From NCBI GenBank assembly GCA_910585275.1, contig CAJUCW010000011.1, forward strand, positions 40,619 to 104,618: a stretch of 64,000 nt of DNA, in the 5' to 3' direction. The DNA is from an uncultured Muribaculaceae bacterium (GTDB lineage Bacteria; Bacteroidota; Bacteroidia; Bacteroidales; Muribaculaceae). Made by a program: the position numbers and the translations under genes. The notes under the pieces were generated by a model that saw only the letters and a list, made by a program, of their open reading frames with translations, searched no databases and was not told the origin of the DNA. Below, one piece after another: positions 42,851 through 52,248 of the stretch (position 1 is its first letter; each line of letters opens with the position of its first letter).

Positions 42851-44212
42851 ATGAAGACATCCATTATCAACTCGAAGGCTGTGCGCCTGATGGCGATATG
42901 CCTTATCGTGGGTTTGCTCCCGCTTTTCAATTCGTGTAAGAAAGAAGCCGCCGACGTGTCAGACCTTCTTTCAAAGGTGCCCTCTTCCGCCGGTATGGTG
43001 ATGGGGGTGAATCTTGAATCGATTCTCGAAAAAATGGGTTGCGAGGTCAACGGTGCCGAAATCACGCCGGGAAAAGACCTTTCCGCTTTTATCGATTCTC
43101 TTAAGGGCTCTTCCGAAGGCAGCAACGAGGCGGTCAAACTCTTCCTTTCCGGCGAAAGCGGCATTGATCCGGCAGGGGCCATTGTTTTCTCCGACGCTTA
43201 CGGAGTCTATGTAACCGCCATGGTGGCCGACACTCCCAAATTCACTGAATTCGTGAAAAAGCAATCGGGCAAAGATTTCACCGAAGAAAACGGTGTGAAG
43301 GTTTGCGACAATGTTGCCATGGTCGGCGCACATGTGTGGGTGAGCCTTACGTCATCGTCGGTCGATTCGAAGGCTATAAAGAATTATGCTTCGCTTGAGT
43401 CCGGACAAAGCTTCATGACCAACGGTTTTTCTTCCAATATATCCAATATGACCCACGACATCGTAGGCTGGGGCCAGCTTGGTGCGTTGACGCGCAACAG
43501 GATGGGAGTAGGCGATATGGCTATGTTGAATATGGTTGTCGGAATGCTTTTTGACGGGGCTACATCGTCATCGTTCTATGCCGATTTTCTTAAAGGTGAA
43601 GCAAAATGCGTTGCGACGGTGCTCAACGACAAAGGGGAACCTGCCAAATATCTCCTGCCCGCCGAGAAGGTGAGCGTTGCCGATATAAAATCGCTTGGCG
43701 CAAGTGCCGATATCGTGGGTGCCGTGTCAATCACGAAAGACCTTGTGAAGAAAATCGACAAGCTCAGTTCGTCGCTTGGTGGCGGTTTCGGGTCGATGAT
43801 GTCGATTGTAGGGTCCCTCGACGGCACTTCGGCTATTGCTGTCAGCGATATGGAGAATCCTATGGCCGGGCTTAGCGCCGTCGTCACTACCGACGGCAAT
43901 CCCTCGCTCGACCTCATGAACCTCCTTTCGCAACTCGCTCCCACCAAGAAAGATGGCAAATATGTGAGGATGAGCAGCGGAACTCTCCAAGGAGATATCG
44001 ACATAGCAGAGGCTTCCGAGATTTTGAAAGGCTCCACGGCCGGTGTGGTGGTCGGTACGGGTTTTCATGGAATGGAAGGAGATAAAATGGGCTTGAAATC
44101 TGTGGCAGTCACATTGAGGTCTGAAAAGGGTGGAATCACCTTTGATGTCACGGCGAAAAGCACCGACAGCTCGGAGAATATACTTCTCACCTTCATCAAG
44201 AAAAACAAATGA
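42851..44212 (+). CDS. DUF4836-like lipoprotein
   Basis: This 453-residue lipoprotein has Cys29 (LLPLFNSC) as lipidation site. The body resembles the Bacteroidales DUF4836 family, with DLLSKVPSSAGMVMGVNLESIL at the start and two similar halves (GVNLESILEKMG; AVSITKDLVKKIDKLSSSLGG). Function is unknown. Its stop overlaps the start of the ABC ATPase gene by four bases, so it is translationally coupled to a transporter. It may be the substrate-side or accessory lipoprotein of that transporter. Confidence 0.7.
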   Translation: MKTSIINSKAVRLMAICLIVGLLPLFNSCKKEAADVSDLLSKVPSSAGMVMGVNLESILEKMGCEVNGAEITPGKDLSAFIDSLKGSSEGSNEAVKLFLSGESGIDPAGAIVFSDAYGVYVTAMVADTPKFTEFVKKQSGKDFTEENGVKVCDNVAMVGAHVWVSLTSSSVDSKAIKNYASLESGQSFMTNGFSSNISNMTHDIVGWGQLGALTRNRMGVGDMAMLNMVVGMLFDGATSSSFYADFLKGEAKCVATVLNDKGEPAKYLLPAEKVSVADIKSLGASADIVGAVSITKDLVKKIDKLSSSLGGGFGSMMSIVGSLDGTSAIAVSDMENPMAGLSAVVTTDGNPSLDLMNLLSQLAPTKKDGKYVRMSSGTLQGDIDIAEASEILKGSTAGVVVGTGFHGMEGDKMGLKSVAVTLRSEKGGITFDVTAKSTDSSENILLTFIKKNK

Positions 44213-44859
44213 AAATAGAGACAATCCATCTTTCAGGGATGCTGCCGAAGGTTTTCCTTTCGGAAAGCATCCCTGATTCCGATGTGTGGCGCAGCGAACT
44301 TACCTTCGAACGCGGAAAGTTCTATCTTGTTGAGGCGGCGAGCGGCGGAGGAAAATCGTCGCTCTGTTCCTATATATTCGGGGCGCGCATCGACTATGAC
44401 GGCACCCTCCGGTTCGGCACGGTCGATGCCTCCACCCTCGGCATGGACCAATGGCAGGAACTGCGTCGCCGCAACATCGCCTATCTTCCGCAGGAACTTT
44501 CTCTATTCCCGGAACTTACGGCCCTGCAAAATATTAAACTTAAGAATTCTCTGACCGGATGGAAAACGGATGCGGAAATTGAGGAATGGCTCCGTATGCT
44601 CGGAATCGAGGCTCGCAGGGATTATCCGGTGGGGAAGATGTCGATAGGGCAGCAGCAAAGAGTAGGCATAATCCGTGCGTTGTGCCAGCCTTTCGACTTT
44701 ATGCTCCTCGACGAACCCGTGAGTCATCTCGACGGCGGCAACAACCGCATTGCCGCATCTATAATCGTGGAGGAGGCCAGACGGCAGGGTGCCGGAATAA
44801 TTTCCACTTCCGTGGGGAATCCACTTTTGATTGATGAATATATAAAACTGAAGCTTTGA
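44209..44859 (+). CDS. ABC transporter ATP-binding protein
   Basis: This 216-residue ATPase has Walker A EAASGGGKSS, Q-loop LPQELSLFPELTALQN, signature MSIGQQQRVGI and Walker B FMLLDEPVSHLD. It is of the LolD/MacB size class that works with FtsX-type permeases. The permease follows after a single base. The N-terminal strand is less conserved than in LolD, so substrate is not assigned. Confidence 0.88.
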   Translation: MKIETIHLSGMLPKVFLSESIPDSDVWRSELTFERGKFYLVEAASGGGKSSLCSYIFGARIDYDGTLRFGTVDASTLGMDQWQELRRRNIAYLPQELSLFPELTALQNIKLKNSLTGWKTDAEIEEWLRMLGIEARRDYPVGKMSIGQQQRVGIIRALCQPFDFMLLDEPVSHLDGGNNRIAASIIVEEARRQGAGIISTSVGNPLLIDEYIKLKL

Positions 44860-44860
44860 T

Positions 44861-46048
44861 ATGCGTTTGGTTTCACGTCTTTTGCGAAAAAACACATCGC
44901 CGGCCCGTGTCATCGGGTTTGTGCTCTCCAATTTCATAGGGCTTGCTATCATAACGGGCGGTCTGCAGTTTTTTCAGGATTCGAAAAGCCTCTGGAGCTC
45001 CGACGACAGTTTTGTTAAAACGGATTTTCTGGTCATCAACAAAAAGGTGACTTCTTCCAACACGTGGGGCGATTCCGACACCGGATTTTCTCAAGAAGAG
45101 ATAGCCGACATAAAGGGGCAACCCTGGGTGAGGGACGTAGGGGAGTTCGCCGCCACCGACTATCGGGTATGGGCTTCGGTGGCACAAGGGGGCAAAGGGA
45201 TGTCAACGATGCTTTTCTTCGAATCGATACCCGACGCCTTTGTTGACGTGGCAGGGAGCGACTGGCACTTCTCTCCGGAAGACGACGTGGTGCCAGTGAT
45301 TATTTCCAAAGATTATCTTACCCTATATAATTTCGGATTCGCCGGTTCTGCGGGGTTGCCGCAGATGTCGGAAAGTATTATGAGCGGTATCCCGTTGCAG
45401 CTTACCCTCACTTCCGACGATGGAAGCCGTTGCGAAAGACGCATCGGTCGTGTTGTGGGATTTTCAAACCGGTTGAACACCATTCTCGTGCCACAAAGTT
45501 TTATGGACTGGAGCAACCGTCTTCTCGGAAACGGCGCCAGCCGCAAGGCGTCGCGTCTTATAGTGGATGTGAGCAGTCCGGGCGATGTGGCGATAACGGA
45601 TTATCTTGACTCGCATGGTTTGGAGGTGGCAGGTGACAAAAGCAATTCTTCCGCATCGTTCCTTTTGAAACTTGTGATTGGCATTGTCCTTGCCGTTGGG
45701 TGTGTGATTACCGTGTTGTCTTTTTTTATTCTTCTGTTGTCGATGTCGCTTCTTATGGAGAAAAACCGCGACAAACTTCATTCGTTGCTTATGCTCGGAT
45801 TCCCTTCATCGGAGGTGGCAGCCCCTTATATAAGGATTGTCGTCATATCGTCGCTGGCGGCGTTTGTGCTTGCAGTTGCGGGATGTAGCATGCTTCGCAT
45901 ATACTATCTTAAGGCTCTCCAGGGGCTTGGCGCCGACGTAGGTGGCTGGTGGTTCGGGCCTTCGGCTGCCCTTGTGATAACGTTTATTGTGATGGCTTTT
46001 AACGTGGTTTCTGTTAAAAGAAAAGTAAGAGGCGCATGGCGACTCTGA
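44861..46048 (+). CDS. FtsX-like ABC transporter permease
   Basis: This 395-residue membrane protein has an N-terminal helix (about 18-38), a large extracytoplasmic domain (about 40-265) and three C-terminal helices (about 270-300, 325-345 and 362-385) in the FtsX/MacB layout. With the ATPase upstream it forms a mechanotransmission-type ABC system for lipoproteins, peptides or envelope remodelling. The lipoprotein encoded first in the operon is a plausible partner. Confidence 0.82.
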   Translation: MRLVSRLLRKNTSPARVIGFVLSNFIGLAIITGGLQFFQDSKSLWSSDDSFVKTDFLVINKKVTSSNTWGDSDTGFSQEEIADIKGQPWVRDVGEFAATDYRVWASVAQGGKGMSTMLFFESIPDAFVDVAGSDWHFSPEDDVVPVIISKDYLTLYNFGFAGSAGLPQMSESIMSGIPLQLTLTSDDGSRCERRIGRVVGFSNRLNTILVPQSFMDWSNRLLGNGASRKASRLIVDVSSPGDVAITDYLDSHGLEVAGDKSNSSASFLLKLVIGIVLAVGCVITVLSFFILLLSMSLLMEKNRDKLHSLLMLGFPSSEVAAPYIRIVVISSLAAFVLAVAGCSMLRIYYLKALQGLGADVGGWWFGPSAALVITFIVMAFNVVSVKRKVRGAWRL

Positions 46049-46110
46049 TGCTGAATGGTTTGTGGGTAGGTTGCTGCGTTCATAGAGAGATGGTGGCGAG
46101 ATATGGGTTG

Positions 46111-46136
46111 TTAATAATGTTAATTAACATTGTTAA
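46111..46136. promoter_or_regulatory. 26-bp near-perfect palindrome upstream of the starch-type susC
   Basis: ttaataatgttaa is followed by its inverted copy ttaacattgttaa, with one mismatched pair in 13. It lies 37 bp upstream of the -7 motif at 46174-46181, a position that suits an activator or repressor dimer. No regulator gene is visible next to the operon. Confidence 0.5.
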
Positions 46137-46173
46137 TGCCCTTGAAAAAGTACAAATAAAGATAAATTAGTTA

Positions 46174-46181
46174 TACATTTG
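46174..46181 (+). promoter_or_regulatory. Promoter -7 motif TACATTTG of susCDEF
   Basis: TACATTTG matches TAnnTTTG; no good -33 element is present, again suggesting an activator. The transcript would have a ~235-base leader. That leader (46188-46423) includes agcccctttgct at 46309, resembling agcccctttct at 28220 upstream of the other susC. I see no reading frame in it. Confidence 0.5.
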
Positions 46182-46423
46182 CGATGATTTTATCGATTGC
46201 GTTCATGAAAGGCTCAACTTTACCGACGAAATCAGAGAAAGTCAACAAAAAATAGATACCCTCTTAATAGGATGTCGAACATTGCTTAACTAAAAATATA
46301 GAAAGGAAAGCCCCTTTGCTAATAGAAAAGAGTAACGATTTTGAGGGATCTACGCCATGACCACCTCACTCCTCGTTTGAAAAGTTAATTAATAACCAAT
46401 ATATCAATTAAATCAATTCTTGC

Positions 46424-49400
46424 ATGAAGAACATCTGTTTTCATCTGAACAGGAAGTTGTGGGTCACGATGGCCTTGTTGCTGACCCTCGCGCTTCCAGG
46501 TTTTGCCCAGAAAATCACTGTTCACGGATATGTGGACGATGAGCTGGGAGAGCCATTGATTGGTGCCACCGTTATGGAAAAAGGCACATCAAACGGTACG
46601 GCTACAGACATCGACGGTAAATTCACGATTACGGTCGATTCCAATGCCACCCTCGTGGTCAGCTATATCGGCTACGACCCCATCGAGGTTGCAGTAAAAG
46701 GCCAGACCGACATCAAGGTAACAATGAAAGAGAACGCTACGACTCTTGCCGAGACAGTCGTAATCGGTTACGGCTCGGTGAAAAAATCAGACGCCACCGG
46801 CTCTGTAGCTGTAGTTAAACCAGACGAGGTGGAAGCCGGTATGGCAACATCCGTACAGGACATGCTCGTTGGTCAGACACCTGGCGTAGTCGTTACAAAA
46901 TCTGGTGGTCCTTTCGGTTCTGCAAATATCAGAATCCGTGGTGAGGCATCTCTTTCGGCTAACTCCAACCCTCTTATCGTGCTTGATGGAGTGCCTATTT
47001 CTTCAGGCTCTGTCCTTGGTATGGATAACCCTCTTGCGATGATTGCCCCGGAGAACATCGAGAGTATGACCATTCTTAAGGATGCATCTGCAACTGCCAT
47101 TTATGGTAGCCGTGCATCAAACGGTGTGATTATAGTCACTACAAAGAAAGGAACTAAAGGCAGACCTCAGGTTAACTTTTCTGCAAATATGTATGTGGAC
47201 TATGCGCGTAAAACACAGAAGGTACTTGATGCCGATGGGTTCCGTAACTTTATAGCAAATGACCCTCGTTTTGGTGTGGAAAGTGCTGCATATCTTGGCC
47301 TTGGTAAATATAATACTGATTGGCAGGATGAAATTTATCGCACGGCAATAAGCTCCGATTATTCTCTTAGTGTGGGAGGTACTGCAGGGCTACTTCCTTA
47401 CCGCGTGTCTGCCACTTATACCAACTCAAACGGTATATTGAAGACTTCATCTATGGACCGTGCGACTTTTGGATTTAACTTGACTCCAAAATTCTTCAAT
47501 GACCATTTGAGCGTCAATGCAAATGCAAAAGGGTATTATATAAAGAGTAACTTTGCCGCTACTGATGCCATTTGGCAAGCGGTGGCATTTAACCCTACAG
47601 CTCCGGTGCGTGACAATCAGCCTATTGTGGGTGGGACAGCCTCTTCTCAATATAAGTATCTGTTCAATGGTTATACTGAGCCTTACAGTAACAATGGTTC
47701 TGAAATCGCACTTCTGAACGATGGTACGTATAATCCTGTTGCTTCTTTGGAGCAGACACATAATTGGGCGGAAGTTTGGCGTTCAAACGGTAATATTCAG
47801 TTCGACTATTCTTTCCATTTCCTCCCTGAACTCCATGCAAATCTTAACCTCGGTTATGATGTGACAAGTTCAAACGACCATTACAGGGTTGACGGCAACT
47901 CCCACATGGCTTGGAAAGACCATAACAAGTATGGAGGCGAATGGAGCCGTAAGAACAACGAATTCACTTCCAACACTCTTCTTGAGTTCTACCTTAACTA
48001 CAAGAAAGATTTTGAAGCTATTGACTCTAACCTCGATGTCGTGGCTGGTTATTCGTGGCAGCGTTTTGCAGGTCGGGGCCATTCACAGGGTGCCAACTCT
48101 GACCAGGGTATTGCACTTACTCCAGGACTTCTCAACACTATTGTTACTCCGGACGGCCTGATGCTCGACTGGAATCCTGCAACGGAATCTCAGGTGGGGC
48201 AGGTATTTAAGAAAGACCCTGTCAACGAAGAAGGGAACTATCATTGGAAAAACCATCTCCAACTTCTCTCTTTCTATGGACGTATAAACTACACTTTAAA
48301 GAACCGTTACCTCCTTACTTTTACACTCCGTGGGGATGCTACTTCCCGCTTCTCGAAAGACAACCGTTGGGGCATATTCCCGGCCGTTGCCCTCGGTTGG
48401 AAGCTTAATGAAGAAAAGTTCCTTGCCAATGCGGATTTCCTTTCCGATCTTAAGCTCCGTCTCGGTTGGGGCCAGACTGGACAGCAGGATGTGGGAAGCT
48501 ATAACAACTATACTCCTACATATAATATTTCCCAGCCCGGATCCTATTATCCCAACGGTGTCGGTGGGTGGCTTACTCCTTTCTTCCCGAATGGAATCAA
48601 TCCTGATTTGAAGTGGGAAACTACTACTACATGGAATATCGGTATTGACTATGGTTTCCTCAACAACCGTATCAACGGTAGTGTTGAACTTTATCGTCGC
48701 GACACTAAAGACCTCCTTTCTACAGTAGAGGTTCCTGCCGGTTCTTCTACAGTCAATCGTCTTTCTCAGAACATCGGTTCGATGCGCAACTATGGTATAG
48801 AATTTGCAATCAATGCAAAGCCGGTGGTTACGGATGATTTCACCTGGACTCTTAGCTATAATGTAGGTTGGAACCATAATGAAATAACCGATCTTAACGG
48901 ACTGCAGTTTGAAACCGGCGGAGGCTTCGGCGGCACAGGTGGTAACTGCCAGATTCAGAAGGAAGGATATCCTCTTTATTCCTACTATCTTTATCAGCAG
49001 GTTTATGACGAGGCAGGCAATCCTATAGAGGGGGCATACGTTGACCAGAACGGTGACGGTATCATTGATGGTAACGACCGTGTTGTCAATCGTTCTGCTC
49101 TTCCTAAGGTAACCATGACTTTTGGCTCCAATTTCCGTTATAAGAACTGGGATTTTGGTTTCAGCCTACGTGCTTCGCTTGGTAACTATGTATATGCTTC
49201 CTCAATTCGTGGTGGAACGGCAACCGACGGCGTATTCCGTAACGGCTACGGCAACCTCTTCGAGAGTGACGTATATTTCCAAACAAACCAAAACTATTCC
49301 GATTATTGGGTGCGTAATGCTTCATATCTGCGTTGCGACAACATAACACTCGGTTATAACTTCGACGACCTCTTGAAGAATAAAGTTAGGTTCCGCATGT

Positions 49401-49531
49401 TTGCCGGTGTACAAAACCCATTCGTGATTACAAAATACAAAGGCGTGGATCCTGAGGTGGCATCAGGTGTTGACGGAAATATTTATCCACGCGCTACTAC
49501 ATGGACTCTCGGACTCGTATTCTCCTATTGA
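46424..49531 (+). CDS. susC: SusC-type TonB-dependent transporter, starch-type locus
   Basis: This 1035-residue protein has a signal peptide (about 1-28, ending GFAQ) and a CarboxypepD-regulatory-like domain (EPLIGATVMEKGTSNGTATDIDGKF). The plug holds ETVVIGYGSVKKSDATGSV and NGVIIVTTKKGTKG, and the barrel ends LGLVFSY. It is first in a susC-susD-susE-susF order and very likely imports malto-oligosaccharides. Codon use is shifted towards T-ending codons compared with the mannan locus. Confidence 0.92.
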   Translation: MKNICFHLNRKLWVTMALLLTLALPGFAQKITVHGYVDDELGEPLIGATVMEKGTSNGTATDIDGKFTITVDSNATLVVSYIGYDPIEVAVKGQTDIKVTMKENATTLAETVVIGYGSVKKSDATGSVAVVKPDEVEAGMATSVQDMLVGQTPGVVVTKSGGPFGSANIRIRGEASLSANSNPLIVLDGVPISSGSVLGMDNPLAMIAPENIESMTILKDASATAIYGSRASNGVIIVTTKKGTKGRPQVNFSANMYVDYARKTQKVLDADGFRNFIANDPRFGVESAAYLGLGKYNTDWQDEIYRTAISSDYSLSVGGTAGLLPYRVSATYTNSNGILKTSSMDRATFGFNLTPKFFNDHLSVNANAKGYYIKSNFAATDAIWQAVAFNPTAPVRDNQPIVGGTASSQYKYLFNGYTEPYSNNGSEIALLNDGTYNPVASLEQTHNWAEVWRSNGNIQFDYSFHFLPELHANLNLGYDVTSSNDHYRVDGNSHMAWKDHNKYGGEWSRKNNEFTSNTLLEFYLNYKKDFEAIDSNLDVVAGYSWQRFAGRGHSQGANSDQGIALTPGLLNTIVTPDGLMLDWNPATESQVGQVFKKDPVNEEGNYHWKNHLQLLSFYGRINYTLKNRYLLTFTLRGDATSRFSKDNRWGIFPAVALGWKLNEEKFLANADFLSDLKLRLGWGQTGQQDVGSYNNYTPTYNISQPGSYYPNGVGGWLTPFFPNGINPDLKWETTTTWNIGIDYGFLNNRINGSVELYRRDTKDLLSTVEVPAGSSTVNRLSQNIGSMRNYGIEFAINAKPVVTDDFTWTLSYNVGWNHNEITDLNGLQFETGGGFGGTGGNCQIQKEGYPLYSYYLYQQVYDEAGNPIEGAYVDQNGDGIIDGNDRVVNRSALPKVTMTFGSNFRYKNWDFGFSLRASLGNYVYASSIRGGTATDGVFRNGYGNLFESDVYFQTNQNYSDYWVRNASYLRCDNITLGYNFDDLLKNKVRFRMFAGVQNPFVITKYKGVDPEVASGVDGNIYPRATTWTLGLVFSY

Positions 49532-49571
49532 TTCCAACGGGTAGAAACAATTATTCTAACAGACATCTATT

Positions 49572-51266
49572 ATGAATATCAGTAAATATATAAAACTCGG
49601 GTGTGTTGCCATGACTCTTGGTCTTGGCTCCTGTGTGGGCGACCTTGACTTGGAGCCTAACGACCCAAACCTGGTGAATCCCAACGACCCTAATTTTAAT
49701 GCCAATTCAATAGCTATGTGCTATTCTGGTATTGCGGTTTCCGGTATTGATGGGTCTGGAAGTTCTTACGTTTCCGGTCTTGATTCCGGCACGTCGGCTT
49801 ACTTGCGTTGTACGGTTATGCTCAACGAATATGCCGCAGACCAAATCTTCTTCATGTGGACGGATGCCGGAATACCTGATCTTGTGGCTATGACTTGGGG
49901 TGCAGAGAATTCAATTATCTCCGGTGCGTACTATCGTTTCCTCGGACATATCGCCATTTGCAATCAGTTCCTTGCAAATACGGCAAACGATGCTTCGGAG
50001 GAAGTTCAGGAAATGAGAGCGGAAGCACGCGTACTCCGTGCTTATTCCTATCTTAATATGATTGACTTCTTCGGCCAGACTTCTTTCATTACGGAAGAGG
50101 CAGCTATCGGTGAAAAGCCGAAGCAGATTTCGCGTGCCGAAGGTTTTGATTTCATTGAAAGGGAACTTAAAGAAATCGTTGACCAGAAACTTATAAGTGA
50201 AAAACCAGTGTATGGTCGTGTAGGTCTTGATGGTGCAGAGGCTCTTCTTGCCCGCCTTTATCTTAATGCGGAGGTTTATACTGGCACTGCACGTTGGAAA
50301 GATTGTCAGGACCGTTGCAAGAACATTATCGCCCGTCATCAGGGTGGAGGATTCCAAGGATCCGGACTTGCAAACAACTGGCTTTATCTTTTCTGCCGCG
50401 ACAACAACGAGTATATGCCCGGCGGTGGCAACACTGCCGAGAACGAGATTCTTTTTGGCATTGCATACGATGACACCTACACTCAGAGTTACGGAGGTTC
50501 TACGTTCATCATCAACAGTTCGGTTCCCGGAAGCGCATATTTTACACCTTTCCAAGCCTACGGAACTTCTGCGGGCTGGGGATGTTTTCGTGGACGCCGT
50601 CAGCTTGCTGAACTCTTCTATGGAATGCCGAACGATGTTCGCCACTCTATGTGGAAGACGGGTCTTCTAAAGGGAGGCTTCCCGAATCCTAATGATCCGG
50701 AATCGACAGTCCCTGACGAAGATTATCGGGATGACATTGTAGGATATACCGGCGATTGGAATACGGTTGGGGGAAATCTGGTCGTTAAATTCACGGGGTT
50801 GAAGAAAAGTGCTGCCAACGATGGTACTTTCGATCTTGATTCCAACGGATTCTCTCCAATTAATACGGATTTCGCTACGACCGATTATCCGATTATTCGT
50901 CTTGCCGACATTTATCTGATGTATGCCGAGTGTAATGTCAGAGGTCAGGTTGGTAATATTGCGGATGCGGTGCAGTATGTAAATTATGTGCGCGAGCGTT
51001 GTAAGGCAGCTCCTATAACATCTTCAGAACTTACACAAAGCTTTATCCTTGACGAACGTGGCCGTGAGTTTTATTACGAGTCTATTCGTCGCACCGATCT
51101 TGTACGTAATGGTGTATATGTGGGACCAAGCCAAAAGGTATGGCAGTTCAAGGGTTCTACGGAAGATGCCAATGGAACTCGTGTAAATAGTCACATGGCT
51201 CTCTACCCTATTCCGAATGCTGTGCTGAATTCTCAGCCGGACTTTAAGCAGAATCCCGGTTATTAA
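49572..51266 (+). CDS. susD: SusD-type starch-binding lipoprotein
   Basis: This 564-residue lipoprotein has Cys21 (LGLGSC) as lipidation site. Helical SusD repeats (LRAYSYLNMIDFFGQTSFI) and the RagB C-terminal part (LADIYLMYAECNVRG, VQYVNYVRERC, DERGREFYYESIRRTDLVRNG) are visible. It lies 40 bp after susC and before SusE/SusF-like genes, the order of the classical starch system. Confidence 0.92.
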   Translation: MNISKYIKLGCVAMTLGLGSCVGDLDLEPNDPNLVNPNDPNFNANSIAMCYSGIAVSGIDGSGSSYVSGLDSGTSAYLRCTVMLNEYAADQIFFMWTDAGIPDLVAMTWGAENSIISGAYYRFLGHIAICNQFLANTANDASEEVQEMRAEARVLRAYSYLNMIDFFGQTSFITEEAAIGEKPKQISRAEGFDFIERELKEIVDQKLISEKPVYGRVGLDGAEALLARLYLNAEVYTGTARWKDCQDRCKNIIARHQGGGFQGSGLANNWLYLFCRDNNEYMPGGGNTAENEILFGIAYDDTYTQSYGGSTFIINSSVPGSAYFTPFQAYGTSAGWGCFRGRRQLAELFYGMPNDVRHSMWKTGLLKGGFPNPNDPESTVPDEDYRDDIVGYTGDWNTVGGNLVVKFTGLKKSAANDGTFDLDSNGFSPINTDFATTDYPIIRLADIYLMYAECNVRGQVGNIADAVQYVNYVRERCKAAPITSSELTQSFILDERGREFYYESIRRTDLVRNGVYVGPSQKVWQFKGSTEDANGTRVNSHMALYPIPNAVLNSQPDFKQNPGY

Positions 51267-51278
51267 TAAAATTAAGAA

Positions 51279-52166
51279 ATGAAATATATGAATGCTAAAT
51301 ATATATTAGGTGCATTTTGTGCTATGGCAATCGGGCTTTCTTCCTGTACTGAAACTTGGGACGACAGCCCTGTGCTCAAGACACACGATGGAGCGCAGAC
51401 TGCTACTTTCCTTAACGAACCGCAGATGAAGAGTGCGTCCGTTATGATTACCCAGGACAATAAGACATCTAACCTCAATCTTACATGCTCACAACCTGAC
51501 TTTGGTTATGCGGCAGCCGCGGCTTATCAGGTTCAGATGTCATTGACTCCGGAGTTTACAGACTATCAGGAAATTCGTCAGAGTTTCTACAACTGCGCTC
51601 AGATTAATCCTCTTTATAGTGACGTTGCGTCTGCTCTCGAATATCTCAGCGATGTTCGTTCAGAGGCAGACCTCCCACTTCCTTATCAGAAGGTGTATGT
51701 GCGTCTGAAGGCGTTTGTTCCCCAAGACCCGGACAACACAACATTCCTTTCGAATGTCGTATCATACGATGCTATTTCTGCTGATTATCTCGCTATTTGG
51801 GTGAGTGGCGTGCCTGTCAATATCTGGTTGCGCGGAGGCATGAACGGTTGGGGCGGAGGTCCGTTTGTTCCTGGCTCTACAACGGCAGCTGAATGGCAGT
51901 TCGTAACCGGCCCTGATCAAGATACGTGGGTATATAACAATGTTACGATAGCGGCCGGTGAGGAGTTCAAGATTGCTGATGATTCTTGGAGTTCGATAAA
52001 TCTTGGTGGTCCTGGTGATGATGGTCCATATACCATTGAAATCAACAAGTCTGTAGCTCTTACAGATAATGGTAAGAACTTGGTTGTTGCAGAGAATTTC
52101 ACAGGCAACATTACGCTTACTCTCAGCGATGGAAACTATTCTGTGAAACTTACTCCTGCTGAGTGA
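51279..52166 (+). CDS. susE: SusE-like outer-membrane starch-binding lipoprotein
   Basis: This 295-residue lipoprotein has Cys23 (IGLSSC). An N-terminal SusE Ig-like domain (about 28-165, with ASVMITQDNKTSNLNLTCSQPDFGYAAAAAYQVQMS) is followed by one starch-binding module (about 180-292, with IWLRGGMNGWGG and WSSINLGGPGDDG). Bacteroides thetaiotaomicron SusE has two such modules, so this one is shorter. It holds starch at the surface and is not catalytic. It lies 12 bp after susD. Confidence 0.82.
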   Translation: MKYMNAKYILGAFCAMAIGLSSCTETWDDSPVLKTHDGAQTATFLNEPQMKSASVMITQDNKTSNLNLTCSQPDFGYAAAAAYQVQMSLTPEFTDYQEIRQSFYNCAQINPLYSDVASALEYLSDVRSEADLPLPYQKVYVRLKAFVPQDPDNTTFLSNVVSYDAISADYLAIWVSGVPVNIWLRGGMNGWGGGPFVPGSTTAAEWQFVTGPDQDTWVYNNVTIAAGEEFKIADDSWSSINLGGPGDDGPYTIEINKSVALTDNGKNLVVAENFTGNITLTLSDGNYSVKLTPAE

Positions 52167-52248
52167 TTCCCGAAGCAAACTTTAATGGGAGGGCCTTGGC
52201 TCTTTAAGGTTCTCCCAGTAATTAATCTTAAATTATTTAACGATAATT

